Shown: positions 53,630 to 61,941 of the stretch, one piece after another
How the letters are laid out: each line of letters starts with the position of its first letter
Numbering within the stretch: the first letter of the stretch is position 1
From: Niabella agricola
GTDB taxonomy: Bacteria; Bacteroidota; Bacteroidia; Chitinophagales; Chitinophagaceae
Reading direction: 5' to 3'
NCBI RefSeq assembly: GCF_021538615.1
Contig: NZ_JAJHIZ010000003.1
Span: 1,426,001 to 1,490,000 of the forward strand
Length of the DNA: 64,000 bases
Made by a program: the position numbers and the translations under genes
Notes under the pieces: model-generated
Told to the model about the DNA's origin: nothing
What the model saw: only the letters and a program-made list of their open reading frames with translations
Databases searched by the model: none

Positions 53630-56600
53630 TTACTGGTTACAATTCACCACCTGACCCGCATAGTTATAACAGATTGTCTTTAGGATATTGCCCTTTTCAT
53701 CCTTTATAAAACTCAGGCGGCCCAATCCGTCATACTCATAAAAAGTAATCTTCCCTGAAGGATCAGTTTCCGAAGTAACACCAATTAAAGGTCTATAGGT
53801 ATAACTTGTTACTAGTGCATTTTTAGTACGGCTGTCGGTGCGAAGCTTATTCAGTTCGGCACGGATCTGGGCCTCAGTACTAACTGGGTTGTTTAATAAA
53901 TCTATGTCTACCACCAAATCCACAGTTGCGAAATCGCTGCCAACGATTTTGGCCACAGGATACTGGTTGTTATATCCCCATAAGAAGACTTCCTTTCCAT
54001 CATAACTCTTTTGCTGTTCTAAAACATTACCATAAGCATCATATAAATTAAACTTCAATCGTTGCCCATAGTTAGGATCTGTCTGAAGAACATTATTTAC
54101 TAATTTGCTTTCCAAAAAATTACTTTTCGGAATCGGATTGATTGGCTGCAGTGCCCAAATTTCTTTAGGGTTCAGATTTCCATTATAATAGGTAACCTGT
54201 CCAGGTGCAACCGTATTTTTATTCAGATTTACTTCATATTGCTCAATCGGTGTATAAATATTGTTGTCCACCAGGCCTTTGATTCCAGCATTATCGGCTG
54301 CAGTCGGGTTGTAAGTTAGCGGATACTTCGATACAACATCTATACTATCATTCTTACTATTTTTAGTCCTTACTCTGGTTGGAACCAACAGTGCAGGAAT
54401 GTCATAAAAATATTCTTTTGAAGATATTACCTGCCTGCTATTATCATCGAATGTGATCTCTGTCTTTTTTGCCAGGCTAAAATCCTCCGAAATCACCTCA
54501 TAACTATCAGCAACGATTGGATACTGAGCCCGCAATGCTGGGTCTGGTCGCACATCCAACACATATTCGTCGCCAAACATAAATCCGGCATCAACGCCTA
54601 TGGATTTGGTTGCATTTGAGCTTGCAGGCATTACCGTTTTATATTCGTAATCTTTTTGATTTACCAGCTTAAAATAGTTTCCCTCTTTTTTAAACGTCAA
54701 TTCGGATTCGAGTAACCCTCGTTTCCAATCGAAATTTGTCCCCCTGCAAAAAGGATAACTATTGCGTATATCATCGGGATAGTTATTGAATGTAGAAAAA
54801 AAGTATATCTTTCTTTGGCTTTCAGTAGAACTGGAATTGACCTGCTCTACAGTCACTCTTTGATACCCAATATGACTTCCCTGCGTATAAGCCATCGGCA
54901 CATTTGGCATAGAAAAGCGCTTTAGGTAGGTAAAGAAGTCCTGAAACCCACCCGATCCACCCATGGGAGGATCAAAATAAGCTGCTTTGTAATAGAATTG
55001 AGGAACAAACTGGATAGCTCCAGTGGAAAGCCCTTGATCTGAATTATAGGTAAATTTTGTGATTAATGGAGCACTACTCGCCGACGGGTAATCCAAAATT
55101 TGCTTTATCCGAAGCCCCCCAACATATTTGTTCTGCCACACGGGTGTTGTTGGATTAGAACCCAGGAAAGGAATTCGTATTGCCGTATTATACATTGAAT
55201 ACAATTCACAATACGCAGCCAAGGCAAAACCATTGTTAACGATTTCAGAATAATCGACCATCATCTTATATACACCCGCCGGAACGTTAGTAAGCCTGTA
55301 CCACCCATCTCCCTGAGCATTATCAGGCACAGCACTGCTCAAAAGATTAGTGCCTGGGTTGTTTACATTAAAAAATTTTACTTCAGGTTTTAATATTTCA
55401 TTAGGATAATAGCCGTTAGGATCCGCATTCCATCTAAAATTTTCTATTTCCGAAGGGCTCTGTGGGCGGACATACAAATATAAAGCAGGCACATCGCCAT
55501 TCACCGTTATGCTTTGACTGCTATCAAAACCAATCTGCTTTTCAAAATAAGATTTGTGTATTATTATTTGGCTTTGACCATTACTATAGGTAGTTGACCA
55601 TTCAATGCCCGCAAGGAGTTCTGCCATATAATCTAAATTAGACGGCTCCGCTGGATTAGCAGGTGCAGCAATCTGGTTTCCCTCAAACTCAAAACTTGTA
55701 AAGCCTCCTGTTGGGTAAGAAATCTCACTAATTGTACCGGTGAAACTGGGATTTGCATTCCTGTCGTTACCAGGCATGGGCCAATATTCATATTGAACCG
55801 GTGGAAGCATCGTCTGCCCGTTACTATAGTTATAATAGCCCCAATAGTCCTGCGCCCGGGACAAACGATCAACAATCGCCCCATTACCATAATACTTAAA
55901 CTTATATGGCTGGAAGCTATTGACGTTACTCCCATCCCAGATTTTTAAACTATCGAGTTTCAGTCTGATTTTAGTACGTGCTGATGGACTAGATACATCC
56001 GTTACATCGTCACTCTTAAAATAAGACTGATAAAAATCAATCTTTCTTATTTTAGTCTGACCACTATAAACCTCTATTGAATTTAAACTATAGTCATTGA
56101 CTATATCATATCTAGATGAGGTCGATTTATTAAACAAAAGATACCCGTTCTTAAAGTCTATCCTCTTTACTCTGAAAGTCGACATTCTGTTTGAGTTATA
56201 TGGTGCCACCCGCATCGTAATGTTGTCCGGCAATACATGCTGCGGATCCGTTCCAAAGTAATCAAACTGTTCTCCCTTCGTTTCAACGCCCAGGGTTTCA
56301 AAATTATAGCTCACCGGCTCATAAGCAATTAATAATTCCTCTTGAGACTTTAAATCCTTAATTTTTGACAGAAACCATGCAGTGGTAACAGGGACAACAC
56401 CCCCGGTACTTAAATCCTGAGTATTTACTTCTGCTACATCAAATGTATATTCGATCCCAGATGTATTTGTGAGAGTGAAACTTTGTTCATGGTTATCATA
56501 GGAAATTTTTACATTCTGATTGGGGCTAAAAATGAATCCACCCTTATCCTGATTATAAAAAAACTTTCCACTTAAACCGTTGCAATTGATATAAAACACA

Positions 56601-57079
56601 TCCGGTTGCCCGTCATATTGTTTTGCAGCAATCCGGGCCATAATCTCCTTACTTTGAGTAGTAGATTGATTATTGAAGACATCCCGCAGCTTCACGGTCT
56701 GGCTTATATAATTAGCCGCCCCTCCAGTATAATCAAACAAATCATCTGAACCATTAATAGATCGGGTTATTGACCCTCCTGCATTTAAATTCCACCCCAA
56801 ACCAACAATAGACGACATCTCTTCTACTTTAATTCCATTTGCATGATAAGACAAACTAATCGGTAAATTCAAGTGTCCAGTATTAATGGCAAAAAGAGGA
56901 ATATTAATATTTGGAGTACCCGTATAATAGCTAACATCCTCCTGCTTATACATTCCGAGGTTTGCTGCTGTGGGCGAAGCCGGAACAACTTTTGGAAGAT
57001 TTGCCAACTGGACTTCATCTTGTGCTGCTGCCTCCAACGACAGTAATAGCATCAGAAAAAATATACGTGTTTTCATCAT
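53630..57079 (-). CDS. Giant YD-repeat/RHS-like exported protein
   Basis: 1149 residues with a signal peptide (TRIFFLMLLLSLEAAAQ). The N-terminal SpvB-like motif YTGTPNINIPLFAIN plus LPISLSYHANGIKV, SSIVGLGWNLNAGG is typical of the first of the paired Bacteroidota Rhs genes. The C-terminus carries YD-type repeats (TFYEYDGLGRLSFIKDEKGN) and ends soon after in a Cys-containing tail (CYNYAGQVVNCNQ), with no toxin tip. It probably forms an outer shell or chaperone-like partner for the next gene. A 450-bp AT-rich region with the promoter lies upstream. Confidence 0.88.
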   Translation of the reverse strand: MMKTRIFFLMLLLSLEAAAQDEVQLANLPKVVPASPTAANLGMYKQEDVSYYTGTPNINIPLFAINTGHLNLPISLSYHANGIKVEEMSSIVGLGWNLNAGGSITRSINGSDDLFDYTGGAANYISQTVKLRDVFNNQSTTQSKEIMARIAAKQYDGQPDVFYINCNGLSGKFFYNQDKGGFIFSPNQNVKISYDNHEQSFTLTNTSGIEYTFDVAEVNTQDLSTGGVVPVTTAWFLSKIKDLKSQEELLIAYEPVSYNFETLGVETKGEQFDYFGTDPQHVLPDNITMRVAPYNSNRMSTFRVKRIDFKNGYLLFNKSTSSRYDIVNDYSLNSIEVYSGQTKIRKIDFYQSYFKSDDVTDVSSPSARTKIRLKLDSLKIWDGSNVNSFQPYKFKYYGNGAIVDRLSRAQDYWGYYNYSNGQTMLPPVQYEYWPMPGNDRNANPSFTGTISEISYPTGGFTSFEFEGNQIAAPANPAEPSNLDYMAELLAGIEWSTTYSNGQSQIIIHKSYFEKQIGFDSSQSITVNGDVPALYLYVRPQSPSEIENFRWNADPNGYYPNEILKPEVKFFNVNNPGTNLLSSAVPDNAQGDGWYRLTNVPAGVYKMMVDYSEIVNNGFALAAYCELYSMYNTAIRIPFLGSNPTTPVWQNKYVGGLRIKQILDYPSASSAPLITKFTYNSDQGLSTGAIQFVPQFYYKAAYFDPPMGGSGGFQDFFTYLKRFSMPNVPMAYTQGSHIGYQRVTVEQVNSSSTESQRKIYFFSTFNNYPDDIRNSYPFCRGTNFDWKRGLLESELTFKKEGNYFKLVNQKDYEYKTVMPASSNATKSIGVDAGFMFGDEYVLDVRPDPALRAQYPIVADSYEVISEDFSLAKKTEITFDDNSRQVISSKEYFYDIPALLVPTRVRTKNSKNDSIDVVSKYPLTYNPTAADNAGIKGLVDNNIYTPIEQYEVNLNKNTVAPGQVTYYNGNLNPKEIWALQPINPIPKSNFLESKLVNNVLQTDPNYGQRLKFNLYDAYGNVLEQQKSYDGKEVFLWGYNNQYPVAKIVGSDFATVDLVVDIDLLNNPVSTEAQIRAELNKLRTDSRTKNALVTSYTYRPLIGVTSETDPSGKITFYEYDGLGRLSFIKDEKGNILKTICYNYAGQVVNCNQ

Positions 57080-57529
57080 GTTGCTTTTAAAATATTAGAA
57101 TGGTTTCTCTTCTCCGATATGCAGTTTTATTTTCCTTATATAGTTTTTAATTCTGTTCCTATAAGCACGGCCATATCACATGGAGTGGCATTCAAGCGGC
57201 AGCACCATTTATCGATATACGATTTACTTGACTGCCCCACAAAGGCCATCTTCACTTTATTCCACAACTATAGAACAATAATCAGCTATGAAGTTGTTTT
57301 CGCAATCTTCCTTTTGGTGTAAGCAGAATCCTCCAGCAGGTTTGAGGTTAATATTCAACGTTCATAGACAGCTGTTTTTAGGTCATTTTGTGTTACATAG
57401 TTAATTTTATACTTTTTCGATATTAGAGTAAATGTACAATAAGAAATAATATTACCAAAAAAAAATTACATAAATTTTCAAGACGGCATTTCCATCGAAA
57501 GACGCCCAATTAATAGGTAGAAGCTCCTT
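57080..57529. other. AT-rich upstream region of the Rhs operon
   Basis: The stretch is clearly AT-rich (for example a run of nine A at 57459-57467) and should contain the promoter for the minus-strand Rhs operon. A 67-codon plus-strand frame (57119-57322) shows no protein-like character. No repeat or RNA gene is recognised. Confidence 0.5.
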
Positions 57530-57835
57530 AGATGTATTCAGGTATGCAGTGGCGCTGCAAAAACTTATTCAGGCGAATAAGCAATTGAACCTCGCGTCCG
57601 GCAATACACCCCATCCCGGGCAGATGACAGCTATGGCAAACTATCAAGCAGCACCGGTATCCGTAAAGGCACTATTTCTGACACCATTACTGCTAAAACA
57701 GATATCAAAGGTTCTACCCTCTATCGCCTGCTGGGTGCACTGGGCTACAGCCTTGCCCAGTTCGGAGCCGTATTTGACGCGGTAACCGAACAGGAAATTG
57801 ATGATCATATTGAGCGGTTGACCAAAGGAAAATAA
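57530..57835 (+). pseudogene. Frameshifted remnant of a small DNA-binding regulator
   Basis: One frame reads VFRYAVALQKLIQANKQLN from about 57535; another, from about 57620, reads DDSYGKLSSSTGIRKGTISD, KTDIKGSTLYRLLGALGYSL, QEIDDHIERLTKGK and stops at 57833-57835. The second resembles the HTH of phage-type or XRE-like regulators (TGIRKGTISD as recognition helix). The two pieces are out of frame and the start is missing. It lies beside the Rhs locus and may have been a regulator of it. Confidence 0.5.
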
Positions 57836-57995
57836 TGCTTTTTATTGGGCGACTCGTAAGACCGAGGGGACAGTAAAGGAAACTACTATTTTTTATAGTG
57901 CCTATCCCCACCCGAATATCTGAATTATCGATCGTCTTTAGCCAGGTATAGAAAAATATTCAGAAAAAATTTGCCACCGCTGCAAGTTCATCTTA

Positions 57996-58471
57996 CTAAA
58001 CCTTTTCCGCACCACAAGCTTCTATGCTAAAGTTATCCGGCCAAATGGTATCACCATCAAACGTCGCGTTTTCAAAAATTGCCTGTTCTACTCCAATACA
58101 ATTTAGATTGGCTCCTTGAAGGTTTGCATTCTTAAAATTTGCCCTTCCAATATTTGCTCCCTCAAAAGTCGCGTTTTGAAGATTTGCATTTTCAAACAGC
58201 GTAGAAAGAGCTAAGCACTTTTTCAAATTTGCATTTGACAAATCAGTCTCTCTCAAGTCTGCAACAATTAGGTTTGTAGCTAATAGATTGCACTCTTTCA
58301 TCTTCGATCTAAATAGAAAAGCCCCCTTAGATTGGCATTTTCAAAGCTAGAGTTTGAAAGATCAATACTCTCGAGTTGTGCACGATGCAGATTTAAATTA
58401 TCAAGTGATACCCCCGTTAAACTATCATAAGGTACCTCAATGATTCGATCGTCATGACAAAAAACTTTCAT
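57996..58471 (-). pseudogene. Pentapeptide-repeat protein gene with single-base frameshift in a G tract
   Basis: The first part, from ATG at 58469-58471 (MKVFCHDDRIIEVPYDSL), reads LDNLNLHRAQLESIDLSNSS, FENANLRG, then stops at 58298. The second frame continues exactly as a pentapeptide protein: FLFRSKMKECNLLATNLIVA, DLRETDLSNANLKK, FENANLQNATFEGANIGRAN to 57996. The shift is at five G (58322-58326 on the plus strand as C5); six G would restore one 158-residue protein. Pentapeptide proteins of this kind occur as immunity proteins in Rhs loci. The CDS may start earlier (TTG 58504). Confidence 0.75.
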
Positions 58472-58673
58472 ATACTCTATTGTTAAATTAGTTAATGCCC
58501 CCAATCTATCATACTTACCTTTGTTTTCTGAATTGGAACTACTCTTGATAATTGACTAAAAAATTATTGATTGGTTTTGATAGTTAAACAATGCAATCAT
58601 CAACTAACAATTTACGTTCTCGAATTTCGGTGTTATTTTAATAACTACTATAAAACTTTTAAAAGACTACCAA

Positions 58674-58802
58674 TTACTCACCATGGATCAACTGCTTGTA
58701 CATGCCATAGTCTCTCTCGGTCATAAAGATTTCACCACTCCTCAAATACTTATCCGCAAACAATATTCGTCCATCATCGAATTGATACATCTCTTCAAAC
58801 AT
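58674..58802 (-). CDS. Small protein of 42 residues, unknown
   Basis: ATG at 58800-58802 to TAA at 58674-58676 encodes MFEEMYQFDDGRILFADKYL, RSGEIFMTERDYGMYKQLIH, GE. The sequence is protein-like (amphipathic, acidic and aromatic). It starts 3 bp upstream-side of the stop of the preceding gene (58795-58797), so the two are nearly overlapping and probably coupled. It may be a second immunity component or the rest of one. The stretch 58505-58673 holds nothing else visible. Confidence 0.4.
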   Translation of the reverse strand: MFEEMYQFDDGRILFADKYLRSGEIFMTERDYGMYKQLIHGE

Positions 58803-59145
58803 AAAACTTTCTTTTTTTTTTAAATCCTTTTGGAGGAGCATTCATAAGTAATTTCAACTCATTCTTCTCAACAAGTTCAAAAAAAACAAACTGCCTGTTG
58901 AGCGGATTTTTAAGAAAACTAGTTTTGCCTAAGAATTTAAGCATGGACTCTACACTTTCAAACATAAGCCCAGCATCTTCGATATTTATAAGATACTCAC
59001 CATTAAGCTCATAACAATCATCCCAGTAATCTGTGGGTTTATGTTTTATATTTTGGCTATTCAATAATCGCTCCAGTTCGCCTTTTTGAACAGTTTGCAC
59101 CTGAATTTTAGACCCATCAAGGTAGCAAATGTCTGCAATTTCCAT
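58795..59145 (-). CDS. Small cytoplasmic protein, immunity candidate
   Basis: 116 residues starting MEIADICYLDGSKIQVQTVQ. Alternating strands and helices (ELERLLNSQNIKHKPTDYWD, CYELNGEYLINIEDAG, LMFESVESMLKFLGKTSFL) and a basic C-terminus (PPKGFKKKRKFYV). No family recognised. Upstream, a short open frame in the same direction ends at 59154 (LTDRGESLSSETGPINRKRK), 8 bp before this ATG. That arrangement is like the end of a toxin tip followed by its immunity gene. Confidence 0.5.
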   Translation of the reverse strand: MEIADICYLDGSKIQVQTVQKGELERLLNSQNIKHKPTDYWDDCYELNGEYLINIEDAGLMFESVESMLKFLGKTSFLKNPLNRQFVFFELVEKNELKLLMNAPPKGFKKKRKFYV

Positions 59146-59153
59146 TCTAGATA

Positions 59154-59363
59154 TTATTTTCGTTTACGGTTTATTGGTCCTGTTTCGGAAGAAAGAGATT
59201 CTCCTCTATCTGTCAAAGCATCACATGGAGCCAATCTTCATGTAAATGAGGATATGTAAATTCAACCTCCCCTTCTTTTCCTGGATTTTCGCAAGCATTG
59301 AAACACGGCTGAAACGCCTTGGCTGCCTCGTCCGGATCTCTGAAGCGTTCAGGTTTCTGAGCT
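59154..59363 (-). pseudogene. Remnants of Rhs toxin tips
   Basis: Directly after the VOC stop the minus strand reads AQKPERFRDPDEAAKAFQP and ends at DWLHVML (stop at 59213). The first 15 residues match the functional Rhs tip AQKLELFRDLDEATKV at about residue 1065, and the DNA agrees over roughly 40 bp (GCTCAGAAAC, CTTCAGAGATC, GGACGAGGC blocks). A second frame supplies the tail LAPCDALTDRGESLSSETGP and INRKRK, stopping at 59154. The fragments have no start. Confidence 0.6.
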
Positions 59364-59831
59364 TTAACGATCAGCAGCCTCCGGCTGGTCAAGCTGCTCG
59401 GCCAGCCCGATAAGAAGCCCTTCCACCCCGCGGATATAACATAGCCGGTACAGGTTTTCATACTGCACCACTTCCCCAACAAGTTCAGCACCATGCGGCT
59501 TCAGCCTGCTTAGCAATTCGTCGAGATGATCTACCCGGAACATGATGCGGAGATACCCCAGGGTGTTTACAGGCGCACTCCTGTGATCTGCTACTGGAGC
59601 CGGGGCAAGAAACCGGGATAGCTCAAGCCGCGAATGACCATCGGGGGTAACCATCATCGCCACTTCTACCGACTGGTTGCCCAACCCGGTTACGCGGCCG
59701 GCCCATTCGCCCTCAACCATCGCGCGTCCTTCAAGCTTCAATCCTATTTCTTCAAAAAAGGCAATGGCATTGTCCAGTGATTCCACCACAATGCCCATAT
59801 TATTCATTTCCAGTAATTTGCTTTTTTTCAT
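59364..59831 (-). CDS. VOC family (glyoxalase/bleomycin-resistance-like) protein
   Basis: 155 residues with a single-chain double VOC fold: NNMGIVVESLDNAIAFFEEI, MVEGEWAGRVTGLGNQSVEV, MVTPDGHSRLELSRF, TLGYLRIMFRVDHLDELLSR and NLYRLCYIRGVEGLLIGLAE. The Glu in the C-terminal region and HSRLELS supply metal-ligand candidates. The sequence ends in QPEAADR and then, without spacer, the Rhs-tip remnant begins, so the 3' edge may be a recombination junction. Substrate unknown. Confidence 0.88.
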   Translation of the reverse strand: MKKSKLLEMNNMGIVVESLDNAIAFFEEIGLKLEGRAMVEGEWAGRVTGLGNQSVEVAMMVTPDGHSRLELSRFLAPAPVADHRSAPVNTLGYLRIMFRVDHLDELLSRLKPHGAELVGEVVQYENLYRLCYIRGVEGLLIGLAEQLDQPEAADR

Positions 59832-60039
59832 ACACTCGTGGTTTTATACGATTAGCTTAGTTATGAACAATAAATATACCCAACATTTTAAAAGCACCGT
59901 TAAGTATGCCTTGCTACTCGTATCGGCGATCTGAACGCAAGCCGCAAAACAACCGAACGGAGGTATGAGACCGGGAGGCAGCAAGGCCGGGCACCAGCCG
60001 CTATTTCGCCCGCCTCCCAATCGTCTTAAAACGGACTCC

Positions 60040-60711
60040 TTATTCTTCATCCGCAATATAAGACCATTCCACATCGATTGCATCCAGCAGCCGGCCAAAC
60101 CGTTGGGCATCGCTGGTGCCGGCGAAGAGGGCATTACAATGACCGGCCTCAGCAAAGGACAGGCTGAGTACCTCGTAAAAATCATCCGTATATACCCTTT
60201 GCCGCTCCCAGCTGATTGCCGGAACCAATGTGTAGCGTGCTTCTATAAACCGTACCATGGCCGGGTCTACGGTTCCCAGGCAGTTGGCGTTATACGGCAG
60301 CCCGCCCATGGTGCCGTTATACACCGCCATTAGCAGGAAAAAATCCTCGGTGGTGCCGGCTTCCTGGTGCCAGTCCGGCGCGGTTTCGGTACCATAGTTG
60401 CCCCAAACGGGCGGGTTATCCTGCGCCAGGTCTTCTTTCTGAATACCCCAGCAGCATACGGCCTGGTTTTCTTCATAAAACACCAGGTATCCGTCTGCCG
60501 AAAAATCCATTTCCTTACCGGGCGGTAACAGCCGGTTATAGCTATGGTTCACCTGCTCCTGTTTGCCCAGGGCGGTATAATAGTTTTTAAGGGGGACCGG
60601 AAGGGCCGTGCCCAACTGCTGTTCCAGTGCTGCAAGCTCAGCATCGGCAAAGCCGGAATGATCGTTGGGCTCCAGGTGATAGAGCCGTTGTATTTTTTGC
60701 AGGTAGGTCAT
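60040..60711 (-). CDS. SMI1/KNR4 (SUKH) family protein
   Basis: 223 residues from MTYLQKIQRLYHLEPNDHSG; the in-frame extension to 60870 is the hairpin repeat. Motifs are of the SUKH superfamily: ALEQQLGTALPVPLKNYYTA, GYLVFYEENQAVCCWGI, VWGNYGTETAPDW and FFLLMAVYNGTMGGLPYN. SUKH proteins are the most common immunity proteins of polymorphic toxin systems and also act as yeast cell-wall regulators. Lying 1 kb from the Rhs remnants, it may be a stray immunity gene. A housekeeping role cannot be excluded. Confidence 0.8.
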   Translation of the reverse strand: MTYLQKIQRLYHLEPNDHSGFADAELAALEQQLGTALPVPLKNYYTALGKQEQVNHSYNRLLPPGKEMDFSADGYLVFYEENQAVCCWGIQKEDLAQDNPPVWGNYGTETAPDWHQEAGTTEDFFLLMAVYNGTMGGLPYNANCLGTVDPAMVRFIEARYTLVPAISWERQRVYTDDFYEVLSLSFAEAGHCNALFAGTSDAQRFGRLLDAIDVEWSYIADEE

Positions 60712-60774
60712 GGCATTAAAGATAAGTGGTTTGGATGCAAAAAATGACGGACATAAAACCAAAAGTGGTTGTCT

Positions 60775-60930
60775 CAAAAGTCCGAAACCGTCATTTCGAT
60801 CCCGCCTTTTTTGCGGAACGAAGCGACCCCGACTATCGGGAGGAGAAATCTCATTATCTGAAAATGACATACAGGAGATTTCTCAGCTTCATTGCGTTAC
60901 GTTCGAAATGACGGACTTTTGAGACAACCA
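60775..60930. repeat. Intergenic hairpin repeat (second copy of the 46270 type)
   Basis: AAAAGTCCG at 60776 pairs with CGGACTTTT at 60912-60920, GTCATTTCGA with TTCGAAATGAC, and GAGAAATCTC with GAGATTTCTC. The whole forms one long imperfect hairpin of about 150 bp. It resembles the element at 46270-46400 in plan and partly in sequence. It includes the first 53 codons of a spurious N-terminal extension of the SUKH gene. Confidence 0.8.
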
Positions 60931-60977
60931 CTTTATAGAACAGGCCATCAGTCATCCGCAGCGCCGTGCCGTTTTGG

Positions 60978-61739
60978 CTACTGCGCTACATCGGCATAGC
61001 TGGTGCCAATGCGGATGCCTTTAACGATATTTGTAACCTGGGCTTCATCTCCGCCGTACACGCCCCATTTGGGATCGCAGTAGTCCGCATCCATCGTGCG
61101 GCAATAATAGCGCTGGCTGCCGTTTGAAAAGGTTTGCTTGGTGCCGTTGTACCATAGTTCGATATAGCCGGTGGAGGCACTGTAAGATAGTTTCATGCGC
61201 AACACAAACCGCAGCCAGCTGCTGGTGGAAAGGGTTACCGACCAGGGCACATAGGCTACATGGTTGATGTCGAAGTACTGCAGGTCGAGCTTACCGTTTT
61301 TGGTGCGCAGCATAATGGGATGGTTGGCCGTGGTGCCGGTGGGATAAGATTTCCACTGGAATACCGCGTCGGTTTGTAAGGTGGAGGGCATGTAGAGCTT
61401 GCTCGTCCACCCGATGTAGATCTCATCCCCGTCCTGGGCCTGGTAGTTCTTGGCGCCATGCCCTTCCGTGCGATGGCTGCCGGAGGGTTTTAAAAACTTC
61501 CAGCAAAGGGTGCTGGTTTCATCATTAATGGTGGTTACGGTTCCGGAACCTTCAATGTTGATGTCTTTCCATACATTGGCCGAACCCTGTGAAGCCGCAC
61601 CGTCAAACAACAGGGAGGTAACGGAGCGGGCACTGGTGCCGGTAGCGGGCTCAGGTGCCGCATCGGATGCTTTTTTACACTGGGGCAGGGCAAAGGCGCA
61701 GGCAATGGCCACGAGGCCAATCGTTGATCTTTTTTTCAT
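60978..61739 (-). CDS. Polysaccharide-lyase-like lipoprotein (heparin lyase I/PL jelly-roll type)
   Basis: 253 residues with a probable lipobox (AFALPQCKK). The body is a beta-jelly-roll: DEIYIGWTSKLYMPSTL, TDAVFQWKSYP, HPIMLRTKNGKLDLQYFDIN, RFVLRMKLSYSASTGYIELW and DPKWGVYGGDEAQVTNIVKG. It matches the PL family pfam polysaccharide lyase group (PL7/13/20-like) that cleaves uronic-acid polysaccharides by beta-elimination. The product type fits the GH105 of the PUL, but that gene is 57 kb away. A 12-bp palindrome lies 33 bp upstream of the ATG. Confidence 0.7.
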   Translation of the reverse strand: MKKRSTIGLVAIACAFALPQCKKASDAAPEPATGTSARSVTSLLFDGAASQGSANVWKDINIEGSGTVTTINDETSTLCWKFLKPSGSHRTEGHGAKNYQAQDGDEIYIGWTSKLYMPSTLQTDAVFQWKSYPTGTTANHPIMLRTKNGKLDLQYFDINHVAYVPWSVTLSTSSWLRFVLRMKLSYSASTGYIELWYNGTKQTFSNGSQRYYCRTMDADYCDPKWGVYGGDEAQVTNIVKGIRIGTSYADVAQ

Positions 61740-61772
61740 CGTTTTTTAGTTTTAGGGTTTATGTATCAGATA

Positions 61773-61784
61773 ACAAGCGCTTGT
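61773..61784. promoter_or_regulatory. Perfect 12-bp palindrome, operator candidate
   Basis: ACAAGCGCTTGT is a perfect palindrome with a central CG, as in LacI-family operators. It lies 33 bp before the lyase-like gene and 157 bp before the divergent phosphatase gene. Confidence 0.45.
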
Positions 61785-61908
61785 AGCAGCAAGCAAACAA
61801 ACATTTGTATAAATATATAAACAAAGATGTCGGGGAACTAAAAAACCTGCTACAACGTTTTCGGACTGCTGCCGGCAAAAAAACCGGCTGCCGAACGGTA
61901 TTAGCCCC

Positions 61909-61916
61909 TACTTTTG
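61909..61916 (+). promoter_or_regulatory. -7 promoter box of the phosphatase-fusion gene
   Basis: TACTTTTG matches TAnnTTTG exactly and lies 25 bp before the ATG. No clear -33 TTG was found at the expected spacing. Confidence 0.45.
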
Positions 61917-61941
61917 CACCGAAATTGCCCAAGATTGAAGG

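Noticed and set aside
60712..60870. N-terminal extension of the SUKH protein by 53 residues
   Set aside because: The extension is translated from the long hairpin repeat; the natural start is ATG at 60709-60711.
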